Positions 10,603 through 18,740 of a DNA stretch of 33,528 nt are shown here, piece after piece (the first letter of the stretch is position 1; the number at the start of each line of letters is the position of its first letter). Made by a program: the position numbers and the translations under genes. The DNA is from Nemertoderma westbladi (lineage: Eukaryota > Xenacoelomorpha > Nemertodermatida > Nemertodermatidae): NCBI GenBank assembly GCA_032718475.1, contig JAUCBJ010002936.1:1-33528 (forward strand). Direction: 5' to 3'. The notes below the pieces were generated by a model. That model did not search any database, was not told the DNA's origin, and saw nothing but the letters and a program-made list of their open reading frames with translations.

Positions 10603-11736
10603 TCAATTTGCATCTCGTCTATCCGTTTCTAGCTGCTCCCATCTCTGATACGGCGTATCTGTCTCCCTGTCTACCAGATGCCGGCTGTTGTAGTACACCG
10701 ACTCGCCCTTCAGCCCCGGGTGGTCTACCAGACCGTCGAAGGCCATTTTAAAGGCTCTCCTGTAGCTTAGGGGTGATCCCGATAACAGAAATGCCGCTGG
10801 TTCCCTCTTGATAACCACGGTCATAAACAAGTTAAGCAAACTTATCATCATCCAGTCTTCCTGCAGGATATATCGCTTCTGATATACCTTTATCGCTCCT
10901 CTGCGGAATTGATATACCTCTTGCTTTCCCGGTCTCGCTCCCCACTTTAGCGAGTTCGCTAGTTCTGCTCCGAATTCTTCCCTGAACTTCCCCCAGTCCA
11001 TCGGTTTGTGGCACACGAGCCCCAATAGTTGGCCCATTGCCACCGCCCCGCATTGGCCTGTGTTTTCGACTACCCCCAACCCATCCGGTGCTGTCATAGC
11101 CATAAAGACCTTCTGCATATCCAGGAGGTTGGTGGCGTCCGGACCGATGATTCTCTCCGCATCCTCGCGAATCGCCGATCCTACTTTCGTCGTCGACTTC
11201 TCTCTTACCAAGACTTGTACCACTTTCGGCAACCGGTTTAATTTCGGCCCGTCCTTCTTCCCATACGTTCCTAGATCGAATAAGAAGATGTCCCCATTTG
11301 GCGCGGCCAAATGTAGGAGTATGGTCCTGGCCGACCCCGCCGATCCTCGTCTCGAACCCGCCTCGTCTTCCACGGTTCCCTCGTCGTCTAGGATCATATA
11401 TCCTCCCCTGTTGACGGACTCTATGAATCTCTTCCAGTCCTTCCTCGGTGATTCCCTCGGGTACTTCGGAATCCCGAACTTCGCCTCGTCCCCTTTCACC
11501 ACGTAGTGGAAGTGTTGGAAGATCGCGTTGTCCAGCGACGGCGTCCCGTAGGTCCCGACCAGCCGCTGTTCGTGCATCTCCCGGAAGTGATCCTGCAGCG
11601 CCCGTGCCGCGTGACCCCTTTCCAACCTCTCGTAGTATCCTCTCGTCTTCTCTTCCGGATGCCTCTCGGTGAAATCCACCAGTATCTCCTTTCCTCCTGA
11701 CTCCGCCTTTCTCTTTCTGATCAATTTGCTCGCCAT
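10603..11736 (-). CDS. DEDD 3'-5' exonuclease-like domain, N-terminal half of the exonuclease-CCHC frame
   Basis: The ATG at 11734-11736 (MASKLIRKRK) is preceded by an in-frame TGA a few codons upstream, so the start is well supported. The fold-like core has MILDDEG (Asp-x-Glu, motif I), then the strand pattern ILLHLAAPNGDIFLFDLG, then TKVGSAIREDAERI (motif II Asp, same spacing as in WRN/Mut-7 exonucleases), then NLLDMQKVF. A plausible motif III is RYILQEDWM. The frame stops at TGA 10603-10605 but continues open into the zinc-knuckle half. The exonuclease assignment rests on motif order only. The gene could belong to a retroelement, being about 1 kb downstream of a BEL/Pao integrase on the same strand, or be a multicopy family of its own. 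High GC makes other frames look open here; they are shadows. Confidence 0.6.
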   Translation of the reverse strand: MASKLIRKRKAESGGKEILVDFTERHPEEKTRGYYERLERGHAARALQDHFREMHEQRLVGTYGTPSLDNAIFQHFHYVVKGDEAKFGIPKYPRESPRKDWKRFIESVNRGGYMILDDEGTVEDEAGSRRGSAGSARTILLHLAAPNGDIFLFDLGTYGKKDGPKLNRLPKVVQVLVREKSTTKVGSAIREDAERIIGPDATNLLDMQKVFMAMTAPDGLGVVENTGQCGAVAMGQLLGLVCHKPMDWGKFREEFGAELANSLKWGARPGKQEVYQFRRGAIKVYQKRYILQEDWMMISLLNLFMTVVIKREPAAFLLSGSPLSYRRAFKMAFDGLVDHPGLKGESVYYNSRHLVDRETDTPYQRWEQLETDRRDAN

Positions 11737-11745
11737 TCCGAACAC

Positions 11746-12229
11746 TCACTCGCTCACCTGTAAGGTGGTGCCTTACCAAGGCGCAATACAGATGAGTGAT
11801 GTATCTAAGATGTTCTGTACGGTCCGATAATGGCCTATTCCTTACATAACTGCGCCCTTTTAGCCTAAATTATTACTAATTAATTCTGAAGCTAGTAAAT
11901 ACACCCTAATTTCGATTTCTGTCCGTTACTTTTATTATGTTCCAGAATAACTTTCCTAGTGTTGCCATAATTTGTAACTTTCAGCCCTATTCTATTTATT
12001 TTTATCTATCTATTTATTTTTAGTTTAATTTTAATTCTACTGTCCTACTACTTACTATTGCCTATGGATTATTCTATTCTCTAATCCACATTCTGGCCTA
12101 CTCTGTGGGCCTGTGCAGTACAACAGTATGCAGTATTACAACAGTACAACAGTAGTACAACAGTATTTACCCAGCTGTACTCATATGCCCCCCTCTCGCT
12201 ACTAACTGCTAACTAATATCTATATCTTA
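11746..12229. other. Noncoding; 5' flank of the exonuclease-CCHC frame
   Basis: No gene. A short ACAACAGTA-type microsatellite lies at about 12117-12165. On the minus strand, CAGGTGAGC just upstream of the ATG resembles a splice donor, but no exon can be defined. Confidence 0.45.
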
Positions 12230-12690
12230 TATATACCCTTCTACCTCTTACTTTCTCTCTAACTAAAGGTACTACGTACCCTCTAACTCTTACTCTCTCT
12301 CTAACTAATGGTACTACGTACCCTCTAACTCTTACTCTCTCTCTAACTGACGGTGCTATGTACCCTCTAACTCTCTAACTAACTAGCGGTACTACGTACC
12401 CTCTAACTCTCTAACTAACGGTACTACGTACCCTCTAACTCTCTAACTAACTAGCGGTACTACGTACCCTCTAACTCTCTAACTAACGGTACTACGTACC
12501 CTCTAACTCTCTAACTAACGGTACTACGTACCCTCTAACTCTCTAACCAACTAGCGGTACTACGTACCCTCTAACTCTCTAACTAACGGTACTAGGTACC
12601 TCCTAACTAACTAACTAACTGACGGTACTACGTACCTCCTAACTAACTAACTCTAGGTACTACGTACCTCTTAACTAACTTCTGCCTACT
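12230..12690. repeat. Minisatellite, alternating 32- and 36-bp units
   Basis: About 12 tandem units contain GGTACTACGTACC followed by CTCTAACTCTCTAACTAAC. Units differ mainly by an optional extra TAAC/TAGC block, giving about 32- or 36-bp spacing in an irregular alternation. It lies just downstream of the BEL/Pao integrase stop, so it may sit in that element's 3' terminal repeat or be independent; no second copy is present to decide. Confidence 0.88.
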
Positions 12691-12747
12691 AACTGCGTAC
12701 CTACTATGTACTATTATTTTTATTTTCTATTTTTTATTTGTGTGGGA

Positions 12748-12780
12748 AGGGCGTCTCGCCCTCAATCCCACCCCCCTCAG
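12748..12780 (-). promoter_or_regulatory. Possible polypurine tract and start of a 3' LTR
   Basis: On the minus strand, 38 bp after the integrase stop, the purine run CTGAGGGGGGTGGGA (12766-12780) is followed by TGGGATTGAGGGCGAG and a GGGCG/CGCCC hairpin, then CAAATAAAAAATAG with a polyadenylation-like AATAAA. This is the order expected at the polypurine tract/3' LTR boundary of an LTR element. Without a second LTR copy it remains an inference. Confidence 0.35.
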
Positions 12781-12817
12781 TCCAAAGCTTGGACGACTAA
12801 ACTATTCTCTAACTCCA

Positions 12818-13951
12818 CTAAGGTGCCCCTTCTAACAGACAGCATTTCCCTACAGCTCTCCTGTAGGTTTTTCTGTCCTTCGCACCTATCTTACCACCTA
12901 TCCGCACTTCTACCGATCGGACTCTTCCGTCCTCATCGGAGTAAGTGCCTACAACTCTCGCCAACCGCCACTGGTTGTTGATGATAGTATCATCCGTAAC
13001 GATTACGAGATCTCCTACTCTTAACTCCCTATTCGGCTTCCTCCACTTGCTTCTTTTATGGAGCGTGGGTAGGTATTCTTCTACCCACCTCCTCCAATAC
13101 TCTGCGCTTATTGCTTTAGCGACTTTCCAACTCTGGCGGGAGTGTATGTCATCTGGGTCTACACCCCGCATATCGATGGTCGCTGGCCTTTCCATCAGAA
13201 AATGGCTAGGCATCAGCACGTCTAGTGACTCAGGGTCATCATTCTCCGGATATAGCGGTCTGCTATTAATGATCCCCTCGCACTTCGCAAGCACTGTCCG
13301 TAAGACGTCCTCAGTGACCATGTGGGTACTCATTAGCTTCGTCATTAGACGCTTTGAACTGCCCACCAGTCTCTCGACGCATCCTAGTGTATGTGGTGCA
13401 TACGGCGTCCTTCTCTCCCACTTTACTTGTCGTCGTCTCATGGCCGCCCTGACTTCCTCCCCTTCCAAGATGTCCAAGGCCTCTGCCATCTCATTCTCTG
13501 CGCCCACAAAGTTGGTGCCATTGTCGCTGTATATCACTGCGATCGTCCCACCTTTGCGGTCTCTAAACCTTTCTAAGGCATTAATGAATGCTGATGCGGT
13601 TGCATCTTGGGCGAGTTCTATCCCTACCACCCGCGTGTTGTTACATACGAAGATGATACCGTAGCGTTTCTCCGTGTGCCGCATCACCTTGATCTTTATC
13701 GGCCCGAACATGTCCACACCGCAATGCGTAAATGGCGGGTCGTGCTGTCTTACTCTACTCGCTGGTAGTGGCGCCATCTCTTGTATGGCTCGCTCCTTCT
13801 TCGCTCGTCGGCAGGTCTGGCACTGCCCCACTACCGCTTTTACCTTCTTCCTCAACTGTTTGACCCAAAAGGTCCTCCTTATCTCCGTGAGAGTTCTGTT
13901 GGTGCCCCCGTGCAATATCGACTTGTGGGAGTCCCAGATAATCTGGAACAG
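12818..13951 (-). pseudogene. BEL/Pao-type integrase, 5'-truncated
   Basis: From about 13951 the minus frame reads as the C-terminal part of a BEL/Pao Pol. It has an HHCC zinc domain (SHKSILHGG then CQTC) and a DDE core with Asp in CGVDMFGPI, Asp in YSDNGTNF and Glu in GCVERLVGSSK, all three present. The family-typical tail DLVIVTDD, QWRLARV and YRRAVGKCCLLEGA comes just before the stop at 12818. Integrase would join element cDNA into the host chromosome. Protease, reverse transcriptase and RNase H of this element are missing: upstream of residue LFQ the frame switches to an unrelated reverse transcriptase. The integrase is therefore intact as a domain, but the element is not autonomous. Confidence 0.85.
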
Positions 13952-15426
13952 GGAGCACCGTGGCCATAGTTGACGGATGTTCCACAATGCTGCTACCCTG
14001 TTCAGCGAGTAAAAGGCATTGGAAGCATCGACTAGGAGGACACCCCATCCATCATCAGCCCACTCCTGGAAAATATCTGCCATTGTGTGGACAGCTGCCT
14101 CGACTCCTGCTGATGTGCCGGCAGAGAGTTGTTCAGCGCCACATGTCATAGTCACATCGTCACCAGTTGCTTGTGCAATGGTGCGGGCCACGATCCAATG
14201 GATGCACTCGGATATCCCGATTGGTCATACCCTGGGACATTTATCGAGGGCAATGGGCTGACTGGACAAGAGAGCCCACATTGACTTCCATGGTAGAATG
14301 GTGTTCACCATGCTGCGAGTGATTCCAGCAATGCCCTCGTGGAGGTGCTCACTGTGAGCCCCAAATCTAAGCAGGTAATCCTGCCAGCGTGTGGAATCAG
14401 ATCCGGCAGGGCCTGCTCCTCCGTGGAGATGACGGATAGCAGATTCTATGTGGGCTCCAGTTATATCAACATTGATATGTACTGGAAAGTCGCCATCATG
14501 GTCCAACAAAGACTTTGCAGGGGCTGGTGCTGCTAAGGGGTGCTTGCTTCGTAGCACTTCAAGAACACTTACTTTGCAGCCACCTTTGTCAACTTCGTCA
14601 CTGGGATCCATGACACCACCTGACTCCCAGCCAATCACCTATCGAACCATACTCCGAACTTTGCCCTCAATCATAAGGTGAGTGAACACATAGATGGTGT
14701 GTTTTCGCTCATCAGCTGGCTGGCGTCAACCGACCCTGCCCTCTTCCCAGGGCCAAACTTCAGGGAGCAGCGTTCCGCCTCCTGGAGGAAGGCTTCCAGT
14801 TGCCTGATTCTGCGGGTGAGGATGCGGTGGATGTCGGCACCTTTAATTACCTTTGGGTCATGGTGGTGGAGAAGTGAGTCTGCAAGCAGGATTCTCTCAG
14901 ACCGCATTGTGTTGTAGTGCAGATACGAAGGTCGTCATTTCCAAAGCCAGCAGTGCGACAACATCACGCCCAACATCACGGCCACCCGGTAAACGGTATT
15001 TCAAACCATTCAACTGTGTACTGCATCTCCAATGGTGTAGAAGGATGTCTGGGGAGGCCCCTTTACCAACAAGTGGCCCCATAGGCTCTTGTCATTAAAT
15101 ACCTTCTCTGCATCCGTTGGCGTAGGTACCAATGTCTCACTTAGTGAGTTGAATGAAGTTTGGCTCTCTGGGAGCCTGGGATCCGTGATATTCATTGTGT
15201 CATTTGGGGAGGAAAAGTTTATTGGGATGGGCGGTTGGGACTGGGTTGATTGCGTACGGGTATTGGGACTCGGGCTTATTGTAAATTGGTTCTTGCATCC
15301 TCCTGCAAGGAACTGCGCGCAGCTAATACAGGGATGCCGCGCTTTGTTACACCCGCATCGTCCTGATGTGCAGCAACTATAGCGAGTAATGCCACATTGG
15401 CAGCACCACTGCGATCCCTGCTGCAT
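13952..15426 (-). pseudogene. Reverse transcriptase, N-terminal half, frameshifted
   Basis: Minus-strand pieces in order: a Cys-rich head (CCQCGITRYSCCTSGRCGC, then HPCISC) at about 15300-15426; a middle region (KYRLPGGRDVGRDVVALLAL, KGADIHRILTRRI) at about 14680-15030; then LHGGAGPAGSDSTRWQDYLL, TILPWKSMWALL and ALDKCPRV at 14225-14640. The last piece is EQLSAGTSAGVEAAVH and VLLVDASNAFYSLNR, which is polymerase motif A, ending at LWPRCS. Several frameshifts separate the pieces. The sequence stops at motif A, where the BEL/Pao integrase begins in the same frame. This is the same family as the C-terminal half at 769-2480, which begins near motif C, same strand. Motif B is in neither. Confidence 0.78.
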
Positions 15427-15489
15427 TCCTCTTTAAATTCCAATCAAACGTCAGTAACAGGCAATTAATACAATATAATACATAATAAG

Positions 15490-15600
15490 AACGCTAGGGG
15501 GTGTGTAAGTTACTCTGTTTCATTGGGGAGGGAGGGGGGTGTATGTAAGTCTGTTCCGTCAGGTGGGGGAGGAGGGGGGGGGGGGGGGGTGTGGTGGGGT
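15490..15600 (+). repeat. G-rich low-complexity tract
   Basis: Several G-runs, including 16 consecutive G at 15574-15589, with TGTATGTAAGT-like repeats between. On the transcribed (minus) side this is a C-rich tract just after the end of the reverse-transcriptase fragment at 15602-15991. G-quadruplex formation is plausible. Confidence 0.7.
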
Positions 15601-15601
15601 A

Positions 15602-15991
15602 TTAGGGACCATGGACCAACTCGTAGAGTCCCTTGTTGTTAGGGGTCCACGGTCCCCATAATGGAGGCCGCATTGCCGACCAGGATGGCGATTGCCAGCC
15701 TTTGCAACAGGAGGAAGTGGTGAGATCAGAGCTCCTGGGTAACAATTGGAGTCTTGCCCCGATCTCCTTCAGGAACTCGGATGTTTCTGGGCCAGGGCGG
15801 CCAAAGGTCTCGGAGGCTACCGGGTGGAAGAGGTAGCCCCAGTCCATGAGTTCCTGGTACTTGCGCATCTTTAGAGTTTCCGCTTCCTCTGCAGTGCGTC
15901 CTCCAGCGGATAGCGTCTGGGCGAGGTGGCTGGGCGCCAGTGGGTCCGCCACCGTCGCATCCCACGTGAGGAACCTCCCGCAGCTCCATGG
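15602..15991 (-). pseudogene. C-terminal fragment of another reverse transcriptase
   Basis: The minus frame reads FLTWDATVADPLAPSHLA, AEEAETLKMRKYQEL, LFHPVASETFGRPGPE and FLKEIGARL. After a frameshift near 15740 it reads FLLQRLAIAILVGNAAS and MGTVDP. This order (WDxTVxDxLAPS, ETxG, FLxxxGxRL, FLxQRLxIAxxxGNA) is the C-terminus of a widespread animal reverse-transcriptase ORF class, different from the RGSRTKWRSGLG type at 769. Only the last 130 or so residues are present; the 5' part was lost before 15992. Confidence 0.7.
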
Positions 15992-16295
15992 GACCAGTAA
16001 TTTAATACAGTACTTGGGAAAAATGTAGAACCTTTTGCCACTATTCTTGTGGTAATTTATTTACCAAGTGCCAGCGAGTTTAATATACACACTAGAGTCA
16101 AGAGAATATTGAACAAATTTGCTACTGTACTGTATGTTTCCTTCCCATGTAATACGTAATTTTATTCTTATATTGGATCTTCTTGCGGCTAAATTCTTTA
16201 ATAAAATATAGAACGAAATATTGAAACAAAAGTGAAAATAGTGATCTTCAGCAAATCATAATATTATGTATGTATTATTGAAAGACAGGGGGGAA
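15992..16295. other. Noncoding spacer
   Basis: AT-rich, no gene or recognised element; ends at the second copy of the 113-bp dispersed repeat. Confidence 0.5.
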
Positions 16296-16408
16296 ACTGG
16301 ACGCAAATCCCACATTGGCGAATTAATATCCCGCTTCAATGTTAAATTCTCAATTTAGGGAAAGGAGCAGGTTCCAGTGGCACATTATTTGAACCAAAAA
16401 ATAAACTA
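16296..16408 (+). repeat. 113-bp dispersed repeat, copy 2, truncating the gypsy element
   Basis: Partner of 248-360. It starts with a single ACTGGACGCAAATCC unit and ends with AATAAACTA. The gypsy integrase frame, read on the minus strand, enters this repeat and hits its stop (16342) inside it, so the repeat boundary at 16408/16409 is where the gypsy element is cut. Confidence 0.82.
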
Positions 16409-17296
16409 TGAACACAGCGGACACAACGGACACCCCAGTCGGACAGGAATGACTGGACGGCGTCGGACACCAGCTGGGGCCCGTTGTCTGGACGGATAAC
16501 GGTCGGTACCGCAGTGGCCAAGAAGAGGCGGCGGAGGCAGTCGATTATTACTGGGGAGGTTGAGTTCTGGCCGAGTTTATAAAGGGTGGGCCAGCCAGTG
16601 AATTCGTCAGTCACAACAAGGTAGTTGGTGCCATCTAGGACAAATATGTCGGTGTGTACTCTTTGGAACGGGCGGGTGGCGTCCGGGTTCCGTTGGAGTG
16701 GCTCGGGTGGGTGCGATGGGAGGGCTGCCTGACAGGGTTGGCAGCGCTCGACCATCTGTTTGATGTCGTTGGGTATGGAGGGCCACCAGACGGAGCGACA
16801 CGCACTCTCCCGAGTTTTAGTGAGTCCCTGGTTGGTGGCGTGGAGTAGCCGGAGCATCTCGGGACGGAGTTCGATGGGGATATAGAGCTGGGGCCCGCGG
16901 AGAATGACGCCATCGTGCACCATCAGCTCCGAGCGGAACTGGAAGTAGGGCCGCAGCTGGTCATCGGTGATGTTGTGTTTGGACGTCGGCCAGCCGTCCC
17001 GGATGGTGGCGAGGAGCGCGCGGTACACGGGGTCGCGCTGCCCAGCCTCCCGGATCTGGTCGAGCTGCGCGTCCCGAGATTCGACCGACGGGGTGGCGGC
17101 GGACGAGGCGACGGCCGCGGAGATGGTAAACTCCCGGTCTGCGTCGTCTTCCAGAGTGAGGAGGATGTCGTCGGAGGTTGGGGAGTTCCGGGGGGCGCGG
17201 GAGAAGGCGTCGGCGATTACGTGTTTACTGCCGCGTTGGTGGCGGGCGGTGAAGTTAAAGCGCGACATCAACGTCTTTAACTTCAGCAGCCAATCG
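16342..17296 (-). pseudogene. Ty3/gypsy integrase, truncated before the catalytic Glu
   Basis: Third frame of the gypsy Pol. It begins with the RNase H-integrase linker (HQRGSKHVIADAFSRAP). The zinc domain reads LLHATNQGL, where family members have HxxH; the second His is Asn here (codon at 16831-16833). CQPC is present. The core has Asp in RVHTDIF and Asp in RPDNGPQLV. The frame then runs at about 16408 into unrelated repeat DNA before the region that carries the catalytic Glu. The upstream RT/RNase H frame ends at 17297, and one extra base near 17298 explains the shift. No 3' LTR is present. Confidence 0.85.
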
Positions 17297-18740
17297 TTAC
17301 CGGCGGTCGTTCAGGATGGGGATCAGGGGGCTGCTATCGGTTACGAGCTCGAAGTGGCGGAGCCCGTCGAAGAAGTAGCGGCACTTGTGGGCCGCCCACG
17401 CAGTGCCGAGGGCCTCCAGTTCCGCCATCCCCGACCAGTTGGCCTCGTGTGTGGTCAGGGTGCACGAGCCGCACTGGACGGTGCACCAACGGTTGGCGTC
17501 GGAGTCCCACTGGTGGAGGTGAAACCCGAGGCCGTTCAGTCGGGAGGCGTCCGTCAGCAGCTCGGTTCGGCGGTCCGGGTGGAACCTCGACAGGTAGTGC
17601 GGACTCGACAGGGTTGACCGGGTTGCCTCGAACGCAGCCTGGTGTTGGGGGAGCCAGACCCAGGAGTTGAGGTTCGAGTTTAGCGAACGGAGCGGGTCGA
17701 CGAGTCGGGTTATCTCCGCCGTCGAGTTCCCGAGCTCCTGGGTGAGTCCGAGGAACGAGTGGAGCTGACGGCGGTTCGTCGGGACTGGGAAGTAGCGGAA
17801 GTCGTCGGAGAGGGCCGGGTCAATCCGGTAGCGGCCAAGGGAGACCAGGTAGCCGCCGAACCGGACCTCGGCCTGTTTGAACTGGACCTTTGCCGTGTTT
17901 ATGGAGATCGACGAGGCGACGCAGGCGGCCAGGATGCGGGCCACCGCCTCGGAGTGCTTCTCCGCCGTGTCGGTGTAGATAATGATGTCTTCAACGATCC
18001 TCCCGATGTTTGGGATTCCTCGGAGGGCTTTATCCATCCGGGCGTTGAAGACATCAGAGCTACCATGCCAACCCATCGGCATCCGGCGGTAGCGGAACCA
18101 GCCTCGTGGCGTCACAAAGGTGGTCAGTCGGCGACTGGAGAAGTCCAACCCGACCTGGTGGAAGCCCTTGAGGCCGTCGAGCACCGAGAAGACGCGGGCG
18201 GATGTTGGGATCCGGGAGACGACCTCGAAGGGAGTGGCGGAGTAGTAGGTGGGACGCACGGTGGCCTTATTGAGTTCCCGGAGGTCTACCATGATCCGCA
18301 CCTTGGTGGCGTCCTTCTTTTTGGTGACCACCATGGGGCTGAGCCACTCGCCGGGGTTCCGCTCGTCTGCGGCGGGCTCGAGGATTCCCATGGCAACCTG
18401 CTCGTCCAGCTCGCGGTTGAAGGCGGCCTCGAGGTTGATGGGGATGGCGTGGTTTGCGTAGGAGTTGGTGGGCCGGGCGCCCGGGTGGAGTTTGATTGTA
18501 ATATCCCCCCCGGACATTACGTGGCATTTCCCCGATAGGGGGCGGGGGAAACGCTGTTGTAGGGCCGCCCAAGCCGCAGTGTTGGTGTTGGTTGGCACCG
18601 TGGATGGCGGCGTGGGTGGTTTCGCGGGCGGCGGGGTTGCCTCCTCCCTGGGCGCCGATAGCGGTGGCGCGATCATCTGGTAGGACTGCGGGGTGCGGCC
18701 GGGGGGCGGAGGTGGGCCGTCGGAGGATCGGGCTCTGGAG
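17297..18740 (-). pseudogene. Ty3/gypsy reverse transcriptase and RNase H
   Basis: The meaningful frame begins near 18740, after a proline-rich linker; the ATG at 18808 is probably not used. Polymerase motifs: VTKKKDATKVRIMVDLRELN, SVLDGLKGFHQVGL (motif A Asp), TPRGWFRYRRMPMGW, then IVEDIIIY, where Asp-Asp is expected (codon 17990-17992 is GAA, Glu). RNase H has LLTDASRLNGLG, AELEALGTAW and LVTDSSPLIPIL, giving Asp, Glu and Asp. The enzyme would copy element RNA into cDNA and degrade the RNA strand. The Glu substitution in the catalytic pair and the terminal frameshift argue this copy is inactive. Confidence 0.88.

Noticed and set aside
9472-10605. UGA recoded as an amino acid, or selenocysteine, in the exonuclease-CCHC frame
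   Set aside because: SDHA in the same window ends at TGA, and no SECIS-like hairpin was noticed; CpG deamination is simpler.
10832-11779. 315-codon open frame on the minus strand overlapping the exonuclease gene
   Set aside because: Arg/Gly-rich, low-complexity reading of GC-rich coding DNA in another frame; no domain, and it is overlapped by a frame with clear exonuclease motifs.
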